Positions 19,735-28,561 of a stretch of 64,000 nucleotides of DNA are shown here, piece after piece; the stretch's first letter is position 1, and each line of letters begins with the position of its first letter. This DNA comes from JAOUEA01 sp963825685. GTDB taxonomy: Bacteria; Actinomycetota; UBA4738; HRBIN12. A program made the position numbers and the translations under genes. The notes under the pieces were generated by a model. It worked only from the letters and a program-made list of their open reading frames with translations, was not told where the DNA came from and did not search any database. Location: NCBI GenBank assembly GCA_963825685.1, contig CAWGUD010000028.1, positions 1 through 64,000 on the forward strand, given 5' to 3'.

Positions 19735-21146
19735 TCAGCTGTCGAAGCCCAGGCCCACCGCATCGAGCATACGCAGCCAGAGGCCTCTGCGTCCCGCGTG
19801 GCGGTCGGCCTTCGTGAGGGCGCGGGTCGTCAGTCCCGATGCCCACTGATCGCAGGGGTTCGGGAGGGAACGGCACCGGCTTGGAACGCACGAGCCGCAG
19901 CCGGGTGCGTTCGGTGTCGCGCCCGTCGACCAGGTCGAGCGCCGTCGCGAGCGCCGAACCGCGTGGCCGCGACCCCCATGCCGGTGTACCCGACGGCGTA
20001 CGCGACGCGGGCGTCGAGGGCCGTGCCGAACATCACCGAGAAGCGGCTGCACGTGTCGATCACGCCACCCCAGCGGTGCGAGAACCGCACCCCGTCGAGT
20101 TGCGGGAACGTCTCGAAGAAGTGGGCGGCGAGCCTCGAGAACGTGGCCTCGCGTTGTTCCAGCTCGGGTGCCACCGCGTTCCGCCAGTGGTAGACGGCGT
20201 CGTAGCCGCCCCAGAGGATGCGGTCGTCGGCGCTCATGCGGTAGTAGTGGAAGTGATTGGCGCTGTCGGCGAACCCCTGGCGGCGCGCCCACCCGATCGA
20301 GGCCAGTTGGTCGGCCGTGAGCGGCTCGGTCATCAGCACGTAGTCGTAGACGGGCACGACGTAGCGCCGGATCGACCGCACCAGCGGCGGGAACGCGTTC
20401 GTGGCGAGCACGACGCGCCGCGCATCGACGCGGCCCCCGGGGGTGTCGAGCGCGACGCCGGTCGTCGTCTTCGCCAGTCCGGTGACCGGGGTCCGCTCGT
20501 GCAGGCGCACGCCGAGCTCCAGCGCGGCTCGACGCAGGCCCCAGGCGAGTCGCGCCGGGTCGACCATCGCGCACCCGCTCCGCTTCCACATGCCGGCGAG
20601 GTAGGTGGGTGAGTCGAGCTCGGCCCGCACCTGGTCGCGATCGAGGAACGCCGCGTCGTGCCCGAACCGCCGCGCGAGCTCGACGCCCTCGCGCATCCAC
20701 TCGACCTCGTGCGGCTCTCGGGCCACGAGCACCTCACCCTCGGGGTTCCAGTCGCAGTCGATGCCGAACCGAGCGATCGTCTCCTCGATGCCGCGGAAGC
20801 TCTCGGCCGCGAGCCGCTCGATCGTCTCGATCTCGTCGGGGAACCGGTCGATGCCGTTCGGCAGACCGTGCGTGAGCGATGCATCGCAGAAGCCGCCGTT
20901 GCGGCCGCTGGCCCCGAACGCCACCGTGTCCCGCTCCAGCAGGAGCACGTCGCGATCGGGCCGCTCCTCCTTCGCCTGGATCGCCGCCCACAGGCCGGTG
21001 AATCCGCCGCCGACGATCGCGAGGTCGGCCTCGGTCGGCGTGTCGAGCGGGGCGTTCGGCTCGGGGGCGCCCGGCTGGTCGAGCCAGAACGGCACCGGCG
21101 ATGCGTCGGCGTACGTCTCGCGGAGCCGGTCGGCGACGAGCGCCAC
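19735..21146 (-). CDS. FAD-dependent amine/amino-acid oxidoreductase (DadA/PuuB-like)
   Basis: About 470 residues. The FAD motif is ADLAIVGGGFTGLWAAIQA near residue 40, followed by a second conserved block (AFGASGRNGGFCDASLTHG) typical of PuuB/glycine-oxidase-like enzymes. Near the C-terminus VGYTGMGVAATRFGA is the second flavin-contacting motif. Frame breaks lie near 19,965 and 19,840, so the last 75 residues are read across frames. It is followed four bases later by a cupin gene, a pairing also seen with gamma-glutamylputrescine oxidases. The likely role is oxidation of an amine or a D-amino acid; the substrate is not predictable. Confidence 0.82.
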
Positions 21147-21150
21147 GGCG

Positions 21151-21549
21151 CTAGCCCTCCCCCGGGGCCGGCTCGGCGTCGGCGAGCGTGACCTGGAAGA
21201 CCTTGCGGAGCGCCTCGTGCACCGTCCACGTCGTGCGGGCGCCTCGTTCCAACACGCAGACGTCGCCGGGGCCGACCTCGAGCCTCGGTCCGCCGTCCAC
21301 GGCGATCGTCGCCCGGCCCTCGAGCACCACGAACACCTCGTCCTCTTCGGTGTCGGTGACGGTCCCCTCGGTGATGCGCCACACGCCGCGCACGACGCGT
21401 CCGTCGGCTGACTCCGACAGCACGGCCTCGGTGATCTCGGGCGTGCCGTCGATCACCTGCGACGGGTCGAGCTCACCGGGCTCGAGCGGCACGTCGAGAA
21501 CACGGACGGCGAAGGTGCCGGCGACGCTGGGGGCGGGCGTGCGTTCCAT
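21151..21549 (-). CDS. Single-domain cupin protein
   Basis: A 132-residue protein with one cupin barrel of the cupin_3/DUF861 type (TDTEEDEVFVVLEGRATI, then GPGDVCVLERGARTTWTVHE). The first motif lacks the His pair of classical metal cupins (EDEV instead of HxH), a feature of this subgroup, and a late His is present in WTVHE. It lies directly upstream of the FAD oxidoreductase and is probably co-transcribed with it. It may bind a metabolite or serve as a small accessory enzyme. The frame is intact, with an ATG start. Confidence 0.75.
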   Translation of the reverse strand: MERTPAPSVAGTFAVRVLDVPLEPGELDPSQVIDGTPEITEAVLSESADGRVVRGVWRITEGTVTDTEEDEVFVVLEGRATIAVDGGPRLEVGPGDVCVLERGARTTWTVHEALRKVFQVTLADAEPAPGEG

Positions 21550-21571
21550 CGAGGGAACAGGCTACCCGAGC

Positions 21572-22037
21572 TCAGTCGTCCGCCACCGGCCAGACGAGCT
21601 CGAACCGCTCGAGCACGACGAGATCCTCGTCGGAGACCGGCGTGCCCTCGTCGGCGAAGAACCGCTCGTGAGCCGCGCGCCAGTACGCGAGCGAGCGATC
21701 GCCCTCACCCTCGACCCACGCGAACTCCTCGTCGACCTCGCCGAACGGCTTCGTGTCGACCTGCGTGGTGCGGATGATGCACACGGGCTGCCCGGCCCCG
21801 TCGAGGATCACGCTGTAGGCGCCGACCTCAGGGAACGGCTCGTCCTCGGCCTCGAAGGAGTCGAGACGCGCGGTCGTCGCGCGCTTCGGGCCGTCGCGCA
21901 CGAGCAGCCCGAGCTCCGTCGCGAGCTCCGGGGTGTCGTCTCCGCCGAACGCCCACGCCTCGTACGGCGCGTCGACGCCGGTCGCGTCGGCGAACGATCG
22001 CCAGAACGCCTCGATCGCCGGACTGGCGGTCGCTCAC
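21572..22037 (-). CDS. ASCH-domain protein
   Basis: About 154 residues. AIEAFWRSFADATG near the N-terminus, YEAWAFGG, then GAYSVILDGAGQPVCIIRTTQV and ERFFADEG match the ASCH fold, an RNA-binding barrel related to PUA domains. The GTG at 22037 follows the stop of the epimerase gene by three bases, but the domain reads in another frame from about residue 8, so a one-base error near 22,015 is likely. Members of the family are thought to bind RNA or nucleosides; the role here is unknown. Confidence 0.7.
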
Positions 22038-22040
22038 ACG

Positions 22041-22985
22041 TCACACCCCCTTCAGGTAGGCGACGGTCTCGGCCAGGCCGTCCTCCAGGTGGGTCCACGG
22101 CTTCCACGCGATCGCGTTCGCCGCCGAGCCGATGTCGAGGGCGATGCGCCTGAGCTCTCCCGGTGGCAGCGGCCCGAACTCGGGCTCACGCTCGTAGCCC
22201 ACGATGTCGGCGAGCAGACGGTAGAGGTGGCTCACGCTCGTCTCGAGCCCGGTGCCGACGTTCACGAGCTTGCCCGGGCCGCGATCGACGGCCTGCACGA
22301 ACGCGTGCACGACGTCGTCGATGAACACGTAGTCGCGCGTCTGGTTCCCGTCGCCGAAGATCGTGACGGGCTCGCCGGCGAGCATGCGCGACGCGAAGAT
22401 CGCCACCACGCCGGCCTCGCCGTGAGGGTCCTGGCGCGGGCCGTAGACGTTGCCGAGCGCGAGCGCCGTGTGCTCGAGCCCCCGGTAGCGCTGGTAGAAG
22501 CCGAGGTAGTCGAGCACGACCTTCTTCGAGATGCCGTAGGGGCTGAGCGGGTGCGAGCTCTGCGCGCTCGTCTCCTTGGCGGGAAGGCGACGGGGCTCCC
22601 CGTAGATCGTGCCGCCGCTGGCCGCGTAGACGACCTTCCGCGTCTCGACCTTGGCGGCGCACGCCAACACGTTCAGCGTGCCCATCACGTTGATCGACGC
22701 GTCGAGCGTGGGATCGTCGAGCGAGGGGCGCACCCCGGACTGCGCGGCGAGGTGGAAGACCACCTCGGGCCGGTGCCGTTCGAACAGGGGCAGCAGACCG
22801 TCGGCGCGCACGTCCATGTTGAAGAACGTGAACTCCTTGCCGTACCCGCGCGCGTCGACGAGGTTGGCGATGCGGCCGGTGGACAGGTCGTCCACGCTGA
22901 TCACGCGGTGGCCCTCGGCCAGCAGACGATCTGCGAGGTGCGAGCCGATGAACCCGGCGCCCCCGGTCACCAGGACGGTGCTCAC
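22041..22985 (-). CDS. NAD-dependent UDP-glucose 4-epimerase-like protein
   Basis: A 314-residue extended short-chain dehydrogenase. TVLVTGGAGFIGSHLADRLL lies at the N-terminus, the catalytic Ser in VVYAASGGTIYGE, and YGISKKV gives the YxxxK pair. NVYGPRQDPHGEAGVVAIF is typical of UDP-glucose/UDP-glucuronate epimerases. The GTG at 22985 overlaps the tsaD stop as GTGA; the longer open frame upstream is antisense to tsaD sequence and not real. It is translationally coupled to tsaD, although it belongs functionally to sugar-nucleotide metabolism. The frame is intact. Confidence 0.88.
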   Translation of the reverse strand: MSTVLVTGGAGFIGSHLADRLLAEGHRVISVDDLSTGRIANLVDARGYGKEFTFFNMDVRADGLLPLFERHRPEVVFHLAAQSGVRPSLDDPTLDASINVMGTLNVLACAAKVETRKVVYAASGGTIYGEPRRLPAKETSAQSSHPLSPYGISKKVVLDYLGFYQRYRGLEHTALALGNVYGPRQDPHGEAGVVAIFASRMLAGEPVTIFGDGNQTRDYVFIDDVVHAFVQAVDRGPGKLVNVGTGLETSVSHLYRLLADIVGYEREPEFGPLPPGELRRIALDIGSAANAIAWKPWTHLEDGLAETVAYLKGV

Positions 22986-23989
22986 GCGGTCAACCTTAGC
23001 TGCGGATCGGCGGCGATGTCGAGCGAGGTGCGCTCCCCGCGAGCCCATCTCGCCGCGCCCAGGCAGGCGATCATCGCGGCGTTGTCGGTGCACAGCGGCA
23101 TCGACGGGAACAGCACCTCGAGCCCCTCCTGCTCCCCCGCCGCCGCGAGCCGCTCGCGCAGCCGCGTGTTCGCGACGACGCCGCCGCCGAGCAGCACCGT
23201 GGGGGCGCCGACGTCCTTCGCCGCGGCGATCGTCTTCGTCACCTGCACGTCGACGATCGCCTCCTGGAAGCTGGCGGCCAGATCGGGCAGGTGCAGATCC
23301 TGACCCGCCGCCCGGGCGGCCTTCACGTGGCGCAGCACGGCCGTCTTCAGCCCGCTCAGCGAGAAGTCGTAGTCGCCGGAGTCCTGCATCGCCCGCGGGA
23401 AGCGGATCGCATGGGGGTCACCCTGACGCGCCATCGCGTCGAGCGCCGGACCGCCCGGGAACCCGAGTCCGATCAGGCGGGCCACCTTGTCGAAGGCCTC
23501 CCCCGCCGCGTCGTCGAGCGTCTGGCCGAGCACGACGTGATGGAACATCTCCGGCACGTGCACGAGCATCGTGTGTCCACCGCTCACGATCAGCCCGACG
23601 TACGGCGGCCGGGGCCGTCCGTGCTCCAGGAAGTTCGCCCAGTAGTGACCCTCGAGGTGGTTCACCCCGACGAGGTCGGCGCCGGTCGCGAGCGAGACGG
23701 CCTTGGCGCCGGCCATGCCCACCAACAGCGCGCCGACGAGGCCCGGCCCGGTGGTCACCGCCACCGCGTCGATCTCGCCGAACCCGACGCCCGCGACCGC
23801 CAGAGCCTCTTCGAGCAATGGGTTCAACGCCTCCACGTGCGCGCGCGCCGCGACCTCGGGCACGACCCCACCGAACCGCTCGTGCAGGTGCACCTGCGAC
23901 GCGATCAGGTTGGCCCGCAGCTCGAACCCGTCTTCCACCACGGCGACGGCGGTCTCGTCGCACGACGTCTCGATGCCGAGCGTGATCAC
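22982..23989 (-). CDS. tsaD: tRNA N6-threonylcarbamoyladenosine synthase subunit TsaD
   Basis: A 335-residue ASKHA-fold protein that transfers threonylcarbamoyl to A37 of ANN-decoding tRNAs, with TsaB and TsaE. The start motif is TLGIETSCDETAVAVVEDG; the iron-binding His pair is in VNHLEGHYWAN; the nucleotide-binding loops are LIVSGGHTML and LLGGGVVANTRLR. Length is as usual. The GTG at 23989 overlaps the rimI stop (GTGA), so the extra 28 residues of the longest open frame are not used. All three t6A proteins sit together here. Confidence 0.95.
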   Translation of the reverse strand: MITLGIETSCDETAVAVVEDGFELRANLIASQVHLHERFGGVVPEVAARAHVEALNPLLEEALAVAGVGFGEIDAVAVTTGPGLVGALLVGMAGAKAVSLATGADLVGVNHLEGHYWANFLEHGRPRPPYVGLIVSGGHTMLVHVPEMFHHVVLGQTLDDAAGEAFDKVARLIGLGFPGGPALDAMARQGDPHAIRFPRAMQDSGDYDFSLSGLKTAVLRHVKAARAAGQDLHLPDLAASFQEAIVDVQVTKTIAAAKDVGAPTVLLGGGVVANTRLRERLAAAGEQEGLEVLFPSMPLCTDNAAMIACLGAARWARGERTSLDIAADPQLRLTA

Positions 23990-24480
23990 GCGGGGCGCAC
24001 CGGGTCCGGCATCGACGAGGCGATCGCCGCCAGTCGGCTCGCGAAGGACCCCGTGCGGATGTCGTCGGTCCACATGATCAACGCGTCCTCGTGCAGCTCC
24101 TGGTAGTAGTTCCTGCGGATGCCGACCGGCCGGAAGCCGAATCGCCCGTACAGTCGCTGGGCCCCCCAGTTCGTCACCCGCACCTCGAGGGAGACCGCGT
24201 GGCCCCCCATCTCGATCGCCTGGGTCAGGAGCTCGTGCAGCAGCTTCGTGCCGATGCCGAGGCGATGCCGCTGCGGGTCGACGGCGATGTTCGTCACATG
24301 GGCCTCGTCGCCGTAGCAGATCAACCCACCGTAGCCGACGACGGTCTTCTCGACCCGCGCGACGAGGTAGCAGCGATTGTTGGGCTCGGTCATCTCGGCG
24401 ACGAAGAGGTTGGGGCTCCAGGGGCGCGCGTACACCTGGCGCTCGATCGCCATGACGCCGCGCAGGTGACGCCTGCGCAT
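23986..24480 (-). CDS. rimI: Ribosomal protein S18 alanine N-acetyltransferase (GNAT)
   Basis: A GNAT acetyltransferase of 164 residues with the acetyl-CoA loop QRHRLGIGTKLLHELL, a central VTNIAVDP strand and the RimI-typical ending FRPVGIRRNYYQ. It acetylates the N-terminus of S18 in model bacteria. The ATG at 24480 puts the fold start (RRRHLRGVMAIE) at the expected distance; upstream in-frame ATGs would overlap tsaB by up to 41 bases. It stands between tsaB and tsaD, the common actinobacterial order. The frame is intact. Confidence 0.88.
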   Translation of the reverse strand: MRRRHLRGVMAIERQVYARPWSPNLFVAEMTEPNNRCYLVARVEKTVVGYGGLICYGDEAHVTNIAVDPQRHRLGIGTKLLHELLTQAIEMGGHAVSLEVRVTNWGAQRLYGRFGFRPVGIRRNYYQELHEDALIMWTDDIRTGSFASRLAAIASSMPDPVRPA

Positions 24481-24496
24481 GCGCCCGACCTCGACC

Positions 24497-25198
24497 CTAG
24501 ATGCCCCGTGCTCGCCGATCCCACGCGATCTCAGCATCGGACTTCCTCAGGTACAGGGGGACGACGTCGAACAGGCGATCGTGCTCCTCTCGCAGGAACC
24601 GAGGCACGGCGAGCTCGACCAACGCGGCGGCGTCGGGGTGCGCGGCGATCGACGACGCGAACTCGATCCGGCTTCCGATCTCCTCGAGCACATGTCGGTA
24701 CAGCATCGCACCGTTGCCGACGGCCAACACCTCGCCCGGCAGCGCCTGGAGCTCCGCCGCCAGATGGTCGGGGGCGTGCACCTCGTACCCGCGTTCGCGA
24801 ACGACGCCGCCCGGCACGGCGCGGTAGATCGCGGAGAAGACCTCGCCCCGACGGGCGTCGATCACGGCGGCGATGCGCCGGGACGAGTAGCGGACCGCAT
24901 AGGCCAGCGCGTCGAGGCTCGTGAGGCCGACGATCGGCACCCCCGCGACCTGCGCGAGCGTCTTCGCCGTCTCGACCCCGACCCGCAGTCCCGTGAACAG
25001 TCCGGGGCCGATCCCCACCGCGATCCCGCCCACCTGTGACAGCGTCAGGTCGCTCCCACCGAGCAGCTGGTGCAGCAGAGGCGTCACGGACTCCTGCCGC
25101 GCCGCGCCGGCGATGCTCGCCCTCGCCAGGATCTCGTTCTCGGTGCCGATCGCCACCGACGTCTGCGGGGTGCTCGTCTCGATGCCGACGACGATCAC
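24497..25198 (-). CDS. tsaB: tRNA threonylcarbamoyladenosine biosynthesis protein TsaB
   Basis: A 233-residue ASKHA-fold partner of TsaD that helps form the heterodimer but lacks its metal site. VVGIETSTPQTSVAIG lies at the N-terminus, then GIAVGIGPGLFTGLRVGVETAK, the signature of the family, and AVIDARRGEVFSAIY. The GTG at 25198 overlaps the tsaE stop as GTGA. The frame is intact. Confidence 0.93.
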   Translation of the reverse strand: MIVVGIETSTPQTSVAIGTENEILARASIAGAARQESVTPLLHQLLGGSDLTLSQVGGIAVGIGPGLFTGLRVGVETAKTLAQVAGVPIVGLTSLDALAYAVRYSSRRIAAVIDARRGEVFSAIYRAVPGGVVRERGYEVHAPDHLAAELQALPGEVLAVGNGAMLYRHVLEEIGSRIEFASSIAAHPDAAALVELAVPRFLREEHDRLFDVVPLYLRKSDAEIAWDRRARGI

Positions 25199-25692
25199 GG
25201 CGCGACCACCCACGGCATCACGGCGGCCTCGAGCGCGGCGAATCGTTCGGCCCACCCCGCCCCCGTCGCCGAGATCGCGATCGAGCGCTCGTCGTCGTCG
25301 TCGAGGCCCGCACCGGTCGTGAGCTCGATGCGCAGCCGCTCGTCGGGCAGGAGCTCCTCGATCGTGTCGCCCCACTCCACGAGCAGCACGTCCTCGCCGG
25401 CCCCGAGCTCGTCGAGACCGAGGTCCATCACGTCCTGGATGCGGTCGAGGCGGTAGACGTCGACGTGGGCCAGGTCGAGGATGCCCGAGTACTCCTTCAC
25501 GAGGGTGAACGTCGGCGACGACACCGGCTCCTCGATGCCCAATCCCCGAGCGACGCCCTGCGCGAACGTCGTCTTGCCGGCTCCGAGCTCGCCCGTGAGC
25601 ACGACCGCGTCGCGCGCGCGCAGCAGCGAGGCGATCGCCTCGCCCACCTCGCGCGTCTCGTCCGCCGAGGAGGTGCGCACGTCGACGCGCAC
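25195..25692 (-). CDS. tsaE: tRNA threonylcarbamoyladenosine biosynthesis ATPase TsaE
   Basis: A 165-residue P-loop ATPase that resets the TsaB-TsaD complex. The Walker A motif is LTGELGAGKTTFAQGVARG, followed by VSSPTFTLVKEY and LLVEWGDTIEELLP, all typical. The GTG at 25692 lies one base after the stop of the uracil-DNA glycosylase gene. The frame is intact. Confidence 0.93.
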   Translation of the reverse strand: MRVDVRTSSADETREVGEAIASLLRARDAVVLTGELGAGKTTFAQGVARGLGIEEPVSSPTFTLVKEYSGILDLAHVDVYRLDRIQDVMDLGLDELGAGEDVLLVEWGDTIEELLPDERLRIELTTGAGLDDDDERSIAISATGAGWAERFAALEAAVMPWVVAP

Positions 25693-25693
25693 G

Positions 25694-26380
25694 TCAGAAC
25701 AGCTCCAGCTGATCGTCGTCGACCGCCCGCGTCTCGCTGTCGGGGAGCGCGATCACGCCCGGAGGGGGCGCCGTGGCATCCACGGCCGCAACGGTTCGAT
25801 CGGGATCGGGCACGGCCGCCGAGTCCAGCGTGGACCGCACGAGCCGGAAGTCCTCGAGCAACAGCTGGAACTGCCGCGACTTCTCGCCGCCGCCGTGCAG
25901 GATCGCGGCCGGGTGGAACGTCGGGATCACGGTGCGTCCGTGCCAGTCGTGCACCTGTCCTCGGAGGCGCGTGATGCCGGTCTCCGTGTTCAGCACGAAC
26001 TTCGTGGCGAAGTTGCCGAGGGTCACGACCACGCGCGGCTGGATCAAGGAGACCTGCTCGACCAGCCACGGCGTGCACGCCTCGATCTCGTCGGGCCGCG
26101 GATCGCGGTTGCCGGGCGGCCGGCACTTCACGATGTTCCCGATGTACACCTGCTCGCGCGTGAGCCCGATCTCCCCCAGCACGCGGTTCAGGAGCTGACC
26201 CGCGGCACCCACGAACGGCTCACCCTGCTTGTCCTCGTGGAACCCGGGCCCCTCCCCGATGAACATCAGGTCGGCGTCGGGATCCCCCGCGCCGAAGACG
26301 ACCTGCGTGCGACCCTCGGCGAGGCGACATCTCGTGCACCCCGCGGCCTCGGCGGCGGCCTCGGCGAGCGAGCGCGTCAT
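25694..26380 (-). CDS. Type-4 uracil-DNA glycosylase (Fe-S)
   Basis: A 228-residue DNA repair enzyme that removes uracil from DNA. Four cysteines for a 4Fe-4S cluster are present: the pair in CTRCRLAEG near residue 15, one in NIVKCRPPGNRDP and one in EACTPWLVEQ. The active-site loops are FIGEGPGFHEDKQGEPFVG and TFHPAAIL. The ATG at 26380 overlaps the hydrolase stop as ATGA; a far longer open frame upstream is only a chance lack of stops. The tail of about 45 residues is Pro/Asp-rich and probably unstructured. Confidence 0.9.
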   Translation of the reverse strand: MTRSLAEAAAEAAGCTRCRLAEGRTQVVFGAGDPDADLMFIGEGPGFHEDKQGEPFVGAAGQLLNRVLGEIGLTREQVYIGNIVKCRPPGNRDPRPDEIEACTPWLVEQVSLIQPRVVVTLGNFATKFVLNTETGITRLRGQVHDWHGRTVIPTFHPAAILHGGGEKSRQFQLLLEDFRLVRSTLDSAAVPDPDRTVAAVDATAPPPGVIALPDSETRAVDDDQLELF

Positions 26381-27442
26381 GGGCCGCCACGCCCCTTCGA
26401 GGCTCGTCGCCGCCGAGGCCGCGGGGCGTGACCACCGGCGAGCACGGCTCGGGCGAACGCACGGATCTCCCGATCGAGCTCGACCGGTCGCTCCATCATC
26501 GCGATGTGGCCCGCGCCGTCGAGCACCACGAACCGGCCGTCGGGGAGCGCGGCGGCGAGCTCGACGGCGCTCGAGGGGGGCGTCACGCGATCGTGCTCCC
26601 CCACCACCACGAGCGCGGGCATGCGGATACGCGGCAAGACGTGCCGGAGATCGGTCTCGAGCAAGCCCGGCGAGGCCGTCGGTCCACACCTCCGAGGACG
26701 CCCGCTCGGCGAGATGCACGACGTGCTCGACCACGTGGCGGGGAGCGTCGGGTCCGAACTGGGTGAGACGCACGACGGCGCCCCGCAGGTCGGTCGGGCT
26801 CGCGAGCACCGCCTTGCGGAGACGGTCGACGCGCTCGGCGGCCGACCGCAGTGACCCCAGACGCGGACGGATGATGTCGGTGATCGATCCCATCGCTCCA
26901 CGGACGAGCTCGGAGGCCGACGTGCCGACGAGGACGACCCCGGCGACCGAGGTCGCCATCAGGTCGGGGCGGACCTCGGCCATCGCGAGCGTCGCGATCG
27001 CCCCCATGCTGTGGCCCACGATCACGACCCGTCGGTCGGGGGCGACGGCCTCGAGCACCGCCGCGATGTCGCGTCCCATCGAGCGCACCGACAGATCGCC
27101 GTCGGCCGGCTGCTCGCTCGTCCCGTGGCCCCGCAGATCCATCAGCACGCACCGATGATCCGCCGAGAGGTCCACCCACTGCTCCCGCCACGTGGTCATG
27201 TCGAGGCTGAATCCGTGCACGAAGAGCAGCAGCGGGGCCGACGGGTCGCCCGCCGCTCGCACGGCGAGCTGCGTGCCGTCGAACGAGCGCACGGGGCCGA
27301 GGTCGTCGGGAGGCAGATCCCACAGGGGAGCCTCGAGCTCGTGCTCGGTGCGCCGTCGCAGCACGGTGCGCCCGACGGCGCCCGCGGCGATCGCGCCCGC
27401 CGCGACGCCCCCCGCGATCAAGGCCGTGCGCTTGCCGGTCAT
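26377..27442 (-). CDS. Membrane-anchored alpha/beta hydrolase
   Basis: About 354 residues. A hydrophobic N-terminal helix (ALIAGGVAAGAIAAGAVG) after MTGKRT may be a membrane anchor. The hydrolase core follows: FVHGFSLDMTTW (oxyanion region), VIVGHSMGAIATLAMAE (nucleophile Ser), VVGEHDRVTPP (Asp) and DGAGHIAMMERP (His). A frame break near 26,680 lies before the last third. The ATG at 27442 overlaps the alr stop as ATGA. A hydrolase at this place between alr and tsaE is common in Actinomycetota; its substrate is not known from sequence. Confidence 0.85.
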
Positions 27443-28561
27443 GGCACCGATCCCTCGCTCGTGTACCGCCTCGGGACCCGCGGACCGATCCGGGCGACGA
27501 TCTCGTACGCGATCGTGTCCGACAGGGTGGCCAGCTCCCAGGCCGTCACGGTCTCCGCGCCCTGGGTGCCGAGCACCACCACCTCGTCGCCCATCGCCGG
27601 CTCGGCGTCTCCACAGTCCACGACCAGCTGATCCATCGTCACGCTCCCCGCGACACGGCATCGCCGCCCACCGATCAACACGTCGGCGCGCGACGACAGC
27701 CTGCGAGGGTAGCCGTCGGCGTAGCCCACCGGCACGGTCGCCACCCACGCATCCTCGGCGAGCTCGTAGCGGTGACCGTAGGAGACGCGACGGCCGGCGG
27801 GCAGGCGCTTCACGAAGGCGACGGCGGACCGCCAGGTCAGCGCGGGGCGCAGACCGAGATCGCCCCCCACGCCCGGGGCCGGCTCGATGCCGTACAGACC
27901 GATGCCCGCACGCACCAGGTCGAACCGAGCCTGAGGGAACCGGAGCCGCGCCGGCGGTGTTGGCCGCGTGCACGAACCGGGGCCGATGGCCCGCCGCCCG
28001 GACCCGCTCGACCACGTCGGCGAACAGGTCGAGCTGCTGGTGCGTCGTCACCTCGTCGGTATCGGCACAGGCCAGGTGCGTCCACAGGCCGTCGAGCTCG
28101 AGCCCGGCGCGACGACCCGCTCGACGAACGCCGGGGCGCCGTCGGGCGGCCACACGCCCACCCGATGCATGCCCGTGTCGACCTTGACGTGCACGCCCAC
28201 CGATGGCGTGAGGGCCGACGCCGCCGCCGCGAGCCGTTCGAGACCGTCGTCGGAGCACACCGTCGGGGTCAGCGAGGCGGTCACGGCCGCGACCTCCGAT
28301 CCGGGGGGACATTCCGACAACACCAGGATCGGGGCCTCGATGCCCGCGGCCCGCAGGCCGAGACCCTCCTCGACGAGCGCGACCCCCAGCCACGTCGCAC
28401 CCGCGTCCAGCGCAGCGCGCGCGACCTGACCGGCGCCGTGCCCGTACCCGTCGGCCTTCACGACGGCCATCACCTCGGTGCCCGGGAACGTGAGCGTGCG
28501 CACGTTGTGCGGCGATCGCCCCGAGGTCGACGTCGACCCACGTCGGGCGGAGCTGGGTCAT
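27439..28561 (-). CDS. alr: Alanine racemase
   Basis: A PLP enzyme of about 373 residues that makes D-alanine for peptidoglycan. The start MTQLRPTWVDVDLGAIA is typical; the PLP lysine is in VMAVVKADGYGHG near residue 35; the second catalytic residue, Tyr, is in VSYGHRYELAED or the adjacent VPVGYADGYPR region. HVKVDTGMHRVGV and IGLYGIEP are family motifs. Frame breaks lie near 28,505, 28,125 and 27,950. The ATG overlaps the nnrD stop (ATGA). An essential gene with three breaks points to sequence errors rather than decay. Confidence 0.88.

Noticed and set aside
17259..19817. Plus-strand open frame of 852 codons opposite the kinase and epimerase genes
   Set aside because: It is antisense to two well-supported proteins, has no recognisable domain, and is rich in Arg, His and Asp as expected for a shadow frame.
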